Made by a program: the position numbers and the translations under genes
In this document: one piece after another, positions 25,753 to 33,894 of the stretch
Layout of the letters: each line of letters opens with the position of its first letter
Numbering within the stretch: position 1 is the first letter of the stretch
Assembly (NCBI GenBank): GCA_021806165.1
Contig: JAJZXY010000002.1
Location: 62,001 to 126,000, forward strand
Length of the DNA: 64,000 nt
Direction: 5' to 3'
From: Thermoplasmata archaeon
GTDB lineage: Archaea; Thermoplasmatota; Thermoplasmata; Sysuiplasmatales; Sysuiplasmataceae
The notes under the pieces: model-generated
Told to the model about the DNA's origin: nothing
The model's input: the letters and a program-made list of their open reading frames with translations, nothing else
The model's database searches: none

Positions 25753-26272
25753 ATTCTCGGTAGCGGCAGACCTCCTCCTTCCGGAAGAACTGAGGGTCGA
25801 ACTGGCAAAGCAGTATTCGGGACTCATCAGGGAGGAGGATCTGGAGGCGATTGCAAGGCGCTACGCTGTGGTTGCAGTCGGTGACATGGTCTGCCACTCG
25901 TTCATTTCAGCGGGCGTGGTGCCCAAGATACTTGTCTTTGACATGAAGACGCAGCGCGGGGATGTGCCCGCCGGGTGGATTAAGGATTTCCTGTCTGTCC
26001 CGGGCGCTCAGCTGAAGGTGAAGAGCCCTCCGGCCGTCCTGTCCAAGGAGCTCTGGGACACGCTCGTGATGGCATGGAACTTTCCCGGGACGACAAAGAT
26101 ACAGGTCGTCGGGGAGGAGGACCTTGCCGGTCTGGCATCCATCTACCTCATGGAGGGTGCAATTGTGGTTTACGGACTCCCGGGCCGTGGAATGACGGGC
26201 ATAGTCTCGACCAAGGCAAGCCGGGAGCAGGCGCTGGCCATACTGCGCAGAATGGCCCCGGCCTCCCGCTGA
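25718..26272 (+). CDS. GTP-dependent dephospho-CoA kinase (DUF359)
   Basis: Last step of CoA synthesis in archaea: phosphorylates dephospho-CoA using GTP. The 184-residue protein shows the family motifs YAVVAVGDMVCHSFISAG, PKILVFDMKTQRGDVP, LKVKSPPAVLSKELWDTL and VVGEEDLAGLASI followed by VVYGLPGRGMTGIV. It begins inside the spt4 gene, with an alternative GTG start at 25742. The preceding step is catalysed by the CoaD domain at 8911. Confidence 0.88.
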   Translation: MSTESTRFVSGEFSVAADLLLPEELRVELAKQYSGLIREEDLEAIARRYAVVAVGDMVCHSFISAGVVPKILVFDMKTQRGDVPAGWIKDFLSVPGAQLKVKSPPAVLSKELWDTLVMAWNFPGTTKIQVVGEEDLAGLASIYLMEGAIVVYGLPGRGMTGIVSTKASREQALAILRRMAPASR

Positions 26273-26435
26273 CTTGCGCGAGGGCCTGTGGTGGAACTCA
26301 CATGACATCCTGCGGGCATGCTGAACAGCGGGCCTGCTGCCATGTCAAACTTTGTCGACTCATTGAACCCCCGCACAGCACAGATTTTAAATGCTAGTTC
26401 ATTTTAGCTTCAAAGAGCTTATTCAAGTGAGTCAA

Positions 26436-26750
26436 ATGGACATCGATGTTTCATCCAGAAGGGAAAACAGGCTGCTCAAGAGGACTGAGCTGGAGCTTAC
26501 TGTCAAGCATCCAAACTCGCCAACGCCCAAGAGACAGGAAGTGCGTGAACTCATTGCCAAGACACTCGGCGTCAGCAGGGATGGCGTGGTGGTCTACAGC
26601 ATGAAGAGTTCATTCGGGAGCAACGAAACGCTGGTTTCGGCCAAGGCGTATGCCGACAAGGCAGCTGCTCTTGAGACCGAGAACAAACACATACTTGTCA
26701 GGAACGGCCTCGCAGAGAAGGAAGGGGCGGCCGCCAAGGCTTCGAAGTGA
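26436..26750 (+). CDS. rps24e: Small-subunit ribosomal protein eS24
   Basis: Archaeal/eukaryotic 30S protein. From ATG 26436 it has 104 residues with [39 protein letters not shown] and [21 protein letters not shown], the core S24e signature. The ATG at 26436 is preferred over an in-frame ATG at 26391, which would fall within the TATA-like element GATTTTAAAT. The C-terminal tail is Ala/Lys-rich. Followed 5 nt later by rps27ae. Confidence 0.95.
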   Translation: MDIDVSSRRENRLLKRTELELTVKHPNSPTPKRQEVRELIAKTLGVSRDGVVVYSMKSSFGSNETLVSAKAYADKAAALETENKHILVRNGLAEKEGAAAKASK

Positions 26751-26755
26751 TACAT

Positions 26756-26920
26756 ATGGCAAAGGGTTCCAAAAGTGCATTTTACGAGATAGCCGACGGC
26801 AAGATCAACAGGACGCGAAGGACATGCCCCAAATGCGGGCCGGGTGTCTTCCTTGCAAAGCACAAGGGCAGACTCTCGTGCGGCAAGTGCGGCTACGCGG
26901 AATTCGACAAGAAGGTATAG
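26756..26920 (+). CDS. rps27ae: Small-subunit ribosomal protein eS31 (S27ae)
   Basis: A 54-residue zinc-binding 30S protein. The reading frame begins [20 protein letters not shown] and has the four zinc cysteines in TCPKCGPG and [10 protein letters not shown], ending DKKV. It follows rps24e by 5 nt in one operon, the usual archaeal pair. Confidence 0.95.
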   Translation: MAKGSKSAFYEIADGKINRTRRTCPKCGPGVFLAKHKGRLSCGKCGYAEFDKKV

Positions 26921-26942
26921 CCGGGGCACACCCGCCACCTGC

Positions 26943-26954
26943 ATATTTTTATAT
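26943..26954 (+). promoter_or_regulatory. TATA-like box of tRNA-Arg(CCG)
   Basis: ATATTTTTATAT is centred about 31 nt before the tRNA 5' end and just after the rps27ae stop, giving the tRNA its own promoter. Confidence 0.5.
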
Positions 26955-27018
26955 CCGCCCTCCTGATGCTCAGGGATGCGGGCCTGTAGTGTAGTTTGGA
27001 TATCACAGGGGCCTCCGG

Positions 27019-27033
27019 TTAATGTCAGGAGAA
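27019..27033 (+). other. tRNA-Arg intron 1, 15 nt, position 37/38
   Basis: Outer helix GGGGC/GCCCC, central helix CTCC/GGAG, bulges GGT and AAA: a canonical bulge-helix-bulge with fully paired 4-bp centre. Cutting after the second base of each bulge removes TTAATGTCAGGAGAA. Confidence 0.88.
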
Positions 27034-27054
27034 AGCCCCTGACCCGGGTTCAAA

Positions 27055-27074
27055 AAACATCAGTGTATTGAAAT
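27055..27074 (+). other. tRNA-Arg intron 2, 20 nt, T-loop position 59/60
   Basis: Outer helix CCGGG/CCCGG is the T-stem itself, central helix TTCA/TGAA, bulges AAA and ATT. Cutting after the second base of each bulge removes 20 nt and restores TTCAAAT exactly. Confidence 0.85.
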
Positions 27075-27157
27075 TCCCGGCAGGCCCGTTTTGCCTTAGG
27101 CCGCCCATGCATCAAGGGCAAAAAGCTATTGTAACTGGGAAGGCATCTCGCATCAGG

Positions 27158-27916
27158 ATGCTCAGGCTCAAGGGTGAGGCGTTCTCGGATGGGATTGCAA
27201 GCGGCCGCATACGCATTGCGGACATGGAGCCGCGCGGAAGCGGTCTTCTCGCGGGCAGGGGAAGCCCGGATCATCTGTCCGGAAGTATCTTTGTCCTTGG
27301 CAGTGAGCCTGCGCCTGCATCGATTGCATCCATAGCGCGATCGGCAGTTCGGGGGCACGACTGCGCGATAATAGTCAACCATGGAACATCGGATCTTGCT
27401 GCAGAACTTTCATCACTAGGCATAGCTGCAGTCTCAGGCCTCCAGCCAGACTACTTCCTTGCGGGCGACAGCGCCAGGGTGGATGGAGGGCGGGGCATAG
27501 TGGAGGTGGACGATGTGAACGCAAGGGAGGTAGTCTCCTGCCTAGTCCAGTCAGGGGGAAAGACGCTCATTCTAAAGAGGAGCGAGAAGGTCGGCTCCTG
27601 GCAGGGGAAGTGGGCAGCGGTAAGCGGATATGTGGAAGAGGGGGAATCGCCGGCTGAGACAGCCTTCAAGGAGATCAGGGAGGAGCTCTCTGTCGAACGG
27701 CCCGAACTCGTTCGCGGCGGGCCTCCTGTCATTACAAGGAAGGAGGGGATAGTGTGGATTTCACACCCCTTCCTGTTCACTCTTGAGCAGGGGAGCACAG
27801 AGATCAGGATAGACTGGGAGCACACCGATTTCAGGTGGATCACACTGAATGAGCTCAATTCATTCGACACGGTGCCCGGGCTGGGAAGAATGCTGGCAGC
27901 ACTCGGGCTGGGCTGA
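27158..27916 (+). CDS. NUDIX hydrolase fused to an N-terminal PEP-utiliser-like swivelling domain
   Basis: From ATG 27158, 252 residues. Residues 1 to about 115 resemble the swivelling beta/beta/alpha domain of PEP-utilising enzymes (LKGEAFSDGIASGRIRIAD near the start; GIAAVSGLQPDYFLAGDSARVDG at the end), but the phosphohistidine motif GG-x-x-SH is replaced by NHGTSDLAAE, so classical phosphotransfer is doubtful. From about 125 a NUDIX domain follows, with the box GYVEEGESPAETAFKEIREE (Lys for the first Arg, Ser for the last Gly). Substrate probably a nucleoside-diphosphate derivative; unknown. Longer starts would run into the tRNA-Arg gene. Confidence 0.75.
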   Translation: MLRLKGEAFSDGIASGRIRIADMEPRGSGLLAGRGSPDHLSGSIFVLGSEPAPASIASIARSAVRGHDCAIIVNHGTSDLAAELSSLGIAAVSGLQPDYFLAGDSARVDGGRGIVEVDDVNAREVVSCLVQSGGKTLILKRSEKVGSWQGKWAAVSGYVEEGESPAETAFKEIREELSVERPELVRGGPPVITRKEGIVWISHPFLFTLEQGSTEIRIDWEHTDFRWITLNELNSFDTVPGLGRMLAALGLG

Positions 27917-27919
27917 CAG

Positions 27920-30900
27920 TCAGATGACTGAATCCACTTCCTTCCTGAGCAGTCCGAGCTCGTTGGCAGACAGAGTCTCAGGGTTCAGGGACAGCAGAAG
28001 CACAGCGCCGCTCTTCGCGGAGATGTCCCTCAGGTGCTGCACCAGTTTCACCACCGTCTGGAATCCATTGTTGGACACCAGGTATTCTATGCCGTCTATC
28101 AGGCCGATGCCCGTCTGCCTGGCAAAGAAATCACTCAGCTGAAGGGATATCTTTTCAAGGTCGTTAGGCCTGATTGCCCTGGGGTCGCTGAGCGTTGAGA
28201 GCCAGAGCACTGTTGCACCCTCGAGCCCGTACTTCTTCCCGAGTTTGTCGGGGAATTCCCTGGTGAGGCACAGCCCCGCCACGCCGCTCTGTAGTGCCGA
28301 AGTGAAGAGTGCGTATGCCTTCTCCGGCTTTTCCTCGAAGACTGCATAGGTGCTTCCAGCCTCCATCACAATAGAGTCGTCCTTTGGCTCGTCAGCCTCA
28401 GGGGCTGCGGGTTCGGCTTCAGCGGGAGCAGGCTCAGCCTCCGGTGGAGCGCTCCTTGAGAGTGCTATGACCAGCCTGCTCTGGTCTATGCGCCACGACT
28501 CGCTTATCTCCCCCCTGGCCTCCTCCACCATGTTCAGCGCTGAAATCCTGCACTCGGATGTAATTGAATCCTTCCATTCATAGATGGCATCCGTCAGTGT
28601 GCCGCCGGCGGCTATGTTCACGACCACCTGCTCGTCCACCCTGAGCCCCAGGTCCTTCCTCATCTTCTGAATGCGTCTCATGACCTCCCTTGCCAGAGAC
28701 TCCATCTCCAGCTCCTTCGTCATGTTGAAGTCGATATAGACAGTCCCGCCGCTGAAATCCACCGACGCCACGTTCGGCGGGAGAGAATAGCTGAATGAGA
28801 CCATGTTTTCCTCAATCTTAATTATCTGGCCTTCAACGCCGAGCGTGTACGAACCCTTCCTTATGCCGTTGATTATCTCAGCCGCAGGCCTGGCCTTCAG
28901 CAGCAGGGCTATCTTACCTGACCACTGCCTGTACACCTTCCCTATGGCATTGGGATTGGGTATCACTGTCAGCACAAGCTCCTCCCATTCCTCATTGGAG
29001 GGGAGAAGCTTGCTTGCCTTCGCATTGCACTGCTTTTCGATTATGTCCAGTGTGCGGCCGATAGCCCTTCTCGATGCGTCATCCTTCGGCTTGACTATGA
29101 AGCGCTGCAGCGGCCAGCGCAGTTTCATCCCCGCCTCCTGCCTGGACTTCAGTATGAGTTCCGTGACCTCCCTGGCCATTGCCATGTCAGTCTCCAGCTT
29201 GTGGTCCACGAGAACCTCATTGACCTGTGGCCACGATGCCATGTGCACCGAAACGCTCTCGGGATTCATTGCCCTGTATATCTCCTCGGCGATGAACGGT
29301 GTGACAGGCGCCATCAATTTCATCAGTTCAGTGAGAGTGTAATGCAGAACTGTATAGGTGGCCTCCTTCTGCGGATCCTCACCCTCCGTCCAAGTCCGCC
29401 CGCGGACAAGCTTGACATACCATCTCGACAGGTCGTCCACGATGAACTTCTCGATCGTCCTGCAGTACTTGTGGAGTTCAAGCTTCTCAACATGGACTGA
29501 GCACTGTGCAATTGTGTCCTGCAGGCTTGACAGGAGCCACCTGTCCTCCAGCTTGATCTCCCTGGAGAATGTTTTCCACTGCACCCTCTTCGGCTCGAAT
29601 GCGTCCAGTTCCATGTAGGTGGATGCAAAGTTGTACACATTCCACAGGATGTTGAGCATCCTGGACGCGTTTTTGGGCCCGTCTGGCTGGAAGGATAGAT
29701 CATCCCACGGGGGCCTGGAGCTCAGGAGGTAGAAGCGGAGCGGGTCTGCACCCTCCCTGTTCATAACCTCCATGGGGTCAACCACGTTGCCAAGGCTCTT
29801 GTGCATCGGCCTTCCCTTTGCATCATTCACCCAGCCGTGCAGCATCGCAGACTCGAAGGGCGCTCTCCCGAATACTATGAGGGATGTGGACAGCTGGGAG
29901 TTGAACCACCCTCTTGTCTGGTCTCCAGCTTCAACAATCCACTTGCCTGGCCACCACCTGTCCAGCTCCTCCCTGGTGGATGGATAGTTCAGGGATGCCC
30001 ACGAGCATATGCCTGAGTCGACCCAGACATCAAGCACGTCCGGAATCCTGTTCATGGTTCCGCCGCACTTGGGGCAGTCGAACGAAACTCCATCTATGGC
30101 CGGCCTGTGAAGGTCCATGCCTGACTCGTAGCCGTGTCCAGCCGAAAGCTCACCAGTTGAACCGATCACCCTTGTCTCGGAGCAGGAGGCGCAGCGCCAT
30201 ACGGGCAGCGGCGTTCCCCAGAATCGCTGCCTTGAAATGCACCAGTCCTTCAGGTTCTTTGCCCACTCGGCCTGTCTGGACGAGCCCGCCCAGTCTGGCA
30301 CCCAGTGGATACCGCCAATCTGCTCAAGCATCCTTTCCCTGAGCTCGGTGGCCCTTATGTACCACTGCCTGGTGGACCTGTAGATGATAGGCGTCTTGCA
30401 CCGCCAGCACGTGCCGTACCTGTGCTCTACCGTAGCGCGGTGATAGAGCAGACCCCTGCGGTCAAGCTCCTCCATTATCGTCTCATTTGACTGCAGAACC
30501 CTTTTTCCAGCCAGCTCCGCACCCGTTCCCTCGACATATGTTCCGTCATCGGCGACAGGGGAATAGATCGTAAGGCCGAACCTGGTGCCAAGGTCAAAAT
30601 CCTCCGGCCCGTGCCCGGGTGCGGTGTGCACCAGTCCGGTGTATTCTGTTTCAACAGTATCTGAAGGGAGGACGGTCCATGCATTCTCGCTTGCCTCACC
30701 GGGTGCTGCAAACCCCTCCAGCGGGTATTCATAGCGCGTGCCCGCCAGTTCGCTTCCCTTCATGCTGCGTATGACTTCATACTCCTCCTGACCGGTGAGC
30801 ATCCCTATATCCTCCGCCTTTTCCTCAAGCAGAATGAGCCTCTGGGGCTGGGAGCCTGCCTTCCTGAATTCAATGAGCGCATATTCCTTGTCCGGATGCG

Positions 30901-31603
30901 CGGCAACCGCCATGTTTGCGGGGATGGTCCAAGGGGTGGTTGTCCATATCAGCAGGAAGTCGTCCGAATCGCGTACCTTGAGCTTGACGTATACGCTCGG
31001 ATCTTTCCTGTCCACATACTCTATTTCTGCCTCTGCGAGCGCCGTGCTGCACCTCGAGCACCACTGGGTGCTCCTTTCACCTTCGAACAGCAGGGCCCTC
31101 TCATGTGCCGTCCTTATCATCGACCATGCGGCTTCGGTGAACTCCGGCTTTATGGTCATGTAGGGTGAGGCCCAGTCCATCCATACTCCAAGCCGGATGA
31201 ACTGTTCAGTCATATTGTTGAGTCTTGTGAGCGCAAATTTCTTGCATTCCTGGACGAACTTGTCTATGCCTATCTTCTCAATGTCCCTCTTCGAACGGAG
31301 GCTGAATGACTTTTCAACCTGGACCTCTATCGGAAGGCCGTGCATGTCCCAGCCGGGCTGGTCACGCACGTTGAAATCATTCATCCTCCAGTACCTGATT
31401 CGAAAATCCTTGAGGAGCTTGTTCATCGCCGTCCCGACATGTATGTCGCCCGTAGTGTAGGGGGGGCCGTCAAGGAAGTATATCCTGTCGCCGCCGGAGC
31501 GGAGGTCCTTAAGCCGCTCATATATGTTGTTCCGTACCCAGTACTCTGCTGAACGCTTCTCAACGGCCAGCGGGTCGTAGTTTCCCTCTGCTTTCTTTAT
31601 CAT
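27920..31603 (-). CDS. ileS: Isoleucyl-tRNA synthetase with C-terminal DUF835 domain
   Basis: Class I synthetase charging tRNA-Ile, 1227 residues from ATG 31603. The archaeal core is complete: PPYTTGDIHVGTAMNK (HIGH equivalent), editing domain with TTPWTIPANMAV, zinc-type CWRCKTP and CPKCGG pairs, and MHKSLGN (KMSKS equivalent). The anticodon-binding region runs to about residue 1050. Then come a 26-residue Ala/Pro/Glu-rich linker and about 145 residues (STYAVFEEKPEKAYALF, LCLTREFPDKLGKKYGL, TVLWLSTLSDP, IGLIDGIEYLVSNNGF) that match DUF835, a domain usually appended to archaeal signalling proteins. The fusion is in one uninterrupted frame. Confidence 0.95.
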   Translation of the reverse strand: MIKKAEGNYDPLAVEKRSAEYWVRNNIYERLKDLRSGGDRIYFLDGPPYTTGDIHVGTAMNKLLKDFRIRYWRMNDFNVRDQPGWDMHGLPIEVQVEKSFSLRSKRDIEKIGIDKFVQECKKFALTRLNNMTEQFIRLGVWMDWASPYMTIKPEFTEAAWSMIRTAHERALLFEGERSTQWCSRCSTALAEAEIEYVDRKDPSVYVKLKVRDSDDFLLIWTTTPWTIPANMAVAAHPDKEYALIEFRKAGSQPQRLILLEEKAEDIGMLTGQEEYEVIRSMKGSELAGTRYEYPLEGFAAPGEASENAWTVLPSDTVETEYTGLVHTAPGHGPEDFDLGTRFGLTIYSPVADDGTYVEGTGAELAGKRVLQSNETIMEELDRRGLLYHRATVEHRYGTCWRCKTPIIYRSTRQWYIRATELRERMLEQIGGIHWVPDWAGSSRQAEWAKNLKDWCISRQRFWGTPLPVWRCASCSETRVIGSTGELSAGHGYESGMDLHRPAIDGVSFDCPKCGGTMNRIPDVLDVWVDSGICSWASLNYPSTREELDRWWPGKWIVEAGDQTRGWFNSQLSTSLIVFGRAPFESAMLHGWVNDAKGRPMHKSLGNVVDPMEVMNREGADPLRFYLLSSRPPWDDLSFQPDGPKNASRMLNILWNVYNFASTYMELDAFEPKRVQWKTFSREIKLEDRWLLSSLQDTIAQCSVHVEKLELHKYCRTIEKFIVDDLSRWYVKLVRGRTWTEGEDPQKEATYTVLHYTLTELMKLMAPVTPFIAEEIYRAMNPESVSVHMASWPQVNEVLVDHKLETDMAMAREVTELILKSRQEAGMKLRWPLQRFIVKPKDDASRRAIGRTLDIIEKQCNAKASKLLPSNEEWEELVLTVIPNPNAIGKVYRQWSGKIALLLKARPAAEIINGIRKGSYTLGVEGQIIKIEENMVSFSYSLPPNVASVDFSGGTVYIDFNMTKELEMESLAREVMRRIQKMRKDLGLRVDEQVVVNIAAGGTLTDAIYEWKDSITSECRISALNMVEEARGEISESWRIDQSRLVIALSRSAPPEAEPAPAEAEPAAPEADEPKDDSIVMEAGSTYAVFEEKPEKAYALFTSALQSGVAGLCLTREFPDKLGKKYGLEGATVLWLSTLSDPRAIRPNDLEKISLQLSDFFARQTGIGLIDGIEYLVSNNGFQTVVKLVQHLRDISAKSGAVLLLSLNPETLSANELGLLRKEVDSVI

Positions 31604-31678
31604 CGAAGGCACCGATTGGAGGAGGACTAGGGGGATATGTTATTTAAAAACAGCCTGCAGACTATGCGCCAGCGAATC

Positions 31679-32695
31679 TCAGCTCCACCTGTCGAGCGAC
31701 TGCTGCCTCGTTACATCCGCCAGCTTGAGCCCTGCCAGCGCCTCCTCAACGCTCTCCCTGGAGAATTCATGCTCGTGGCACAGGAATTCAGTCAGTCCCT
31801 CCCCGTCAGGCTGCCTCCATTCAAGGCCGTAATCCTGGATGAATGATGGGTGCAGGAATGTCTCCCTCACCCTTGACAGCAGTTCAGCTGGAATGGATTC
31901 CGCATACTGGCTCGATTCGATGCTTCCGTCCTTCAGCATGGCTGCGAGCCCCTTCTTTGCACCAACTCCCCTGACACCCTCGTTGAAGTCTGTTCCCACC
32001 AGAATTGCTATGTCGACCAGCTGCTCCCGTGAGATGCCCAGCCTCCTCAGATTTGGCTCCAGCTCTATCATTTCAATGTGGACCTCCCTGAATTCCCTCC
32101 GGCCCGGCATCTTTCGCCTTCCAGACATGTTGAGGTTCCTCACCAGGCGCGGGGCGCCGTACAGCAGTGAATCAAAATCCTGCGATGCTATGGCCCAGAC
32201 ATCCCCCTTCAGAGCCATCTGGCTCGCCTGGGCCTCGCCGTCCGCAGGCGCCGTCATGTACGGGATGCCCATGAGATCAAGTATTCTCATGCTCTCCTCT
32301 ATCATGTCCTCGGTGAGCCTGGTCGTCTGCATGGCGTAGCTGTATGCCTTGGCCATATCCTTCTTCTCCACCGCCTCCCTGTACTTCTCATCAGCCCGGA
32401 TTTTGATCTGCTTCCTCTTTTCAAGGGTGGCTGCCTTCAGCTCGCTTGGAAAGCCGTCAAAGACGTAGAATGGCCTGATTCCGGCGGAGATCAGCCTGAC
32501 ATTGCGGTGGAGCAGCCCGATGAGATGAGAGGTGGGCATGCCGTTTGAATCGGACAGAGGGGTGCCGTCAGGCTGCCTTATGGCCGAAACAAACTGGTAG
32601 ATTGTGTTGTATGCATCAACGGCAACCCTGGTCCCCTGAAGGTCCCCGAGCTCTATCTGCCTCTTCTCCAGAATACCAGAGATGTCGACTCCCAC
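31679..32695 (-). CDS. fen: Flap endonuclease 1
   Basis: Structure-specific 5' nuclease that trims Okazaki flaps and acts in base-excision repair. The 338-residue protein starts with MGVDISGILEKRQIEL (GTG start; the Gly2 N-terminus is essential in this family), has the acidic metal sites VDAYNTIYQF, YVFDGFPSELKAATLEKR, APADGEAQASQMA, ASQDFDSLLYG and ILVGTDFNEGVRGVGAKK, and ends with a PCNA-interacting peptide QQSLDRW. Confidence 0.97.
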   Translation of the reverse strand: MGVDISGILEKRQIELGDLQGTRVAVDAYNTIYQFVSAIRQPDGTPLSDSNGMPTSHLIGLLHRNVRLISAGIRPFYVFDGFPSELKAATLEKRKQIKIRADEKYREAVEKKDMAKAYSYAMQTTRLTEDMIEESMRILDLMGIPYMTAPADGEAQASQMALKGDVWAIASQDFDSLLYGAPRLVRNLNMSGRRKMPGRREFREVHIEMIELEPNLRRLGISREQLVDIAILVGTDFNEGVRGVGAKKGLAAMLKDGSIESSQYAESIPAELLSRVRETFLHPSFIQDYGLEWRQPDGEGLTEFLCHEHEFSRESVEEALAGLKLADVTRQQSLDRWS

Positions 32696-32704
32696 GTCAC
32701 CACT

Positions 32705-32902
32705 TCAGCTTGAGCCGGTACGCCTTGGCATGAAGGTGAACAGGACGGTCAGTATGTAGGTCAGAAGGAGAATGATCAGGAAGATGTTTACGTCGAAATA
32801 GACGAAGAGGGCGAAGATTGCTCCGGGCAGCACAACACCAAGAAGTAGAAACCAGAACGACGAACTCCTCATACCTGCTCGACCTCTGCCGTTATTCACC
32901 AT
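32705..32902 (-). CDS. Small two-helix membrane protein
   Basis: A 65-residue protein with two predicted membrane helices (FWFLLLGVVLPGAIFALFVY and FLIILLLTYILTVLFTF) and a short basic C-terminus. It lies 9 nt upstream of fen on the same strand. An inner ATG at 32872 is an alternative start. I do not recognise a family; hydrophobic character and position support a real gene. Confidence 0.55.
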   Translation of the reverse strand: MVNNGRGRAGMRSSSFWFLLLGVVLPGAIFALFVYFDVNIFLIILLLTYILTVLFTFMPRRTGSS

Positions 32903-32926
32903 TTATCTGTACTTAAGCATTGTCAT

Positions 32927-33805
32927 CTACAGGTAGCCTGACTTCTGGAGAAGCATGATGTCCTCCGTGCTGAGCTTCTCCCCTTTCTTGAACTTCTCAA
33001 ACACTTCCTCGGCATCCTTGGTGACCTTTTCGGCATCCTCCATGCCGCGTGGTCTCCTCTGCTTCTGCCTGATACCGTAGAGCAGCTTGTCAAAGTCGTG
33101 GACCTGATGGATGGCGTCAATATGCTTCTTGTGCTCTTCATCAGCCAGCAGTTTGCTCTCCACGAACTTCGCCTGCGCGTCGTCCGCATTGCGCCTGATG
33201 CGGTCCGCCTTGTCATAAAGCTCCATCATCATATCATGTTCCCTCTGCGCCTGCTCGGCCAGCACGGCCACCTGCCTGTGGAATGATTCCGCCTTCTCCT
33301 TGGCGTCATTGACTTTCAAAAGGAGAGTGGAGTACTGCTTGTTGGACTTGAGCGCCTCCTCCCTCTTCCTTATCTCGTTCTGAAGCTTGGACATCTGCTC
33401 GACAATCTCCTTCTCCTTTTCGGGGGTAAGGACCGATGTCATCTGCTTGAATTCAAGTGATTTCAAATCTCGCTTGAGCTTGGATGGCGGAGCACCTGAC
33501 TTCGGCGCTATGGACCTTCTGAGTTCGACCAGTTCGGCAGCAGAGTCGGTGTAAGCCTTGTTCCATATCTCCCTCTGCTCCTTCGCCGCCTTCACCTTTT
33601 CATTGAGCTCGTCCCTGTTGTGTTTGTGGCTTCCAGCCTCTTCAATCAGCTTTCTGACTTCAGAATTCAGCTGATCGCGCTGGTCGGCAAACTGCCGTGT
33701 CTTTTCATTGAGCCCGTCCCTGTTCCTTCTATGCTTCTCAGCCTCGATGTTAAGCAAGTCACGCTTTTGTTCGATTTCATCTACAGAAATTTCTCCTGCT
33801 TCCAA
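32927..33805 (-). CDS. Archaeal coiled-coil protein (COG1340-like)
   Basis: Nearly the whole protein is coiled coil with repeated units RDGLNEKTRQ, RDQLNSEVRK, RDELNEKVKA in the N-terminal part (about 20-80), then long charged helices and a C-terminal EDIMLLQKSGYL that recurs in the family. It belongs to a widespread archaeal group of unknown function (COG1340). The frame is open to an ATG at 33874, but a TATA-like element and an inverted repeat lie between; the TTG at 33805, 9 nt after GGGAG, is a better start. Neighbour of a second coiled-coil gene. Confidence 0.72.
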   Translation of the reverse strand: MEAGEISVDEIEQKRDLLNIEAEKHRRNRDGLNEKTRQFADQRDQLNSEVRKLIEEAGSHKHNRDELNEKVKAAKEQREIWNKAYTDSAAELVELRRSIAPKSGAPPSKLKRDLKSLEFKQMTSVLTPEKEKEIVEQMSKLQNEIRKREEALKSNKQYSTLLLKVNDAKEKAESFHRQVAVLAEQAQREHDMMMELYDKADRIRRNADDAQAKFVESKLLADEEHKKHIDAIHQVHDFDKLLYGIRQKQRRPRGMEDAEKVTKDAEEVFEKFKKGEKLSTEDIMLLQKSGYL

Positions 33806-33835
33806 AAATCCACTCCCATGGCTCTTAAGGCACGA

Positions 33836-33852
33836 GGCACGTGTAACGTGCC
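33836..33852. promoter_or_regulatory. Inverted repeat at the expected start site of the coiled-coil gene
   Basis: GGCACG-TGTAA-CGTGCC is a perfect 6-bp palindrome with a 5-nt centre. TATAAATA (33855-33862) lies just upstream on the minus strand, so the palindrome covers the region of transcription start. It could be an operator or a small leader hairpin. Confidence 0.4.
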
Positions 33853-33894
33853 TGTATAAATAAGCATTACTCAAAACTTACCCTGCAGCCGGCA

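Larger units (their letters stand above)
26980..27088 (+). tRNA. tRNA-Arg(CCG) interrupted by two introns
   Basis: Acceptor GGGCCTG/CAGGCCC, discriminator G. The anticodon stem GGGGC/GCCCC closes only after removing 15 nt between positions 37 and 38, giving loop CTCCGGA and anticodon CCG. The T-stem CCGGG/CCCGG closes only after removing 20 nt in the T-loop, giving the consensus loop TTCAAAT (intron at 59/60). Both introns fit a bulge-helix-bulge fold. Without intron removal the T-arm is absent, so a normal tRNA scan may miss this gene. Confidence 0.9.
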
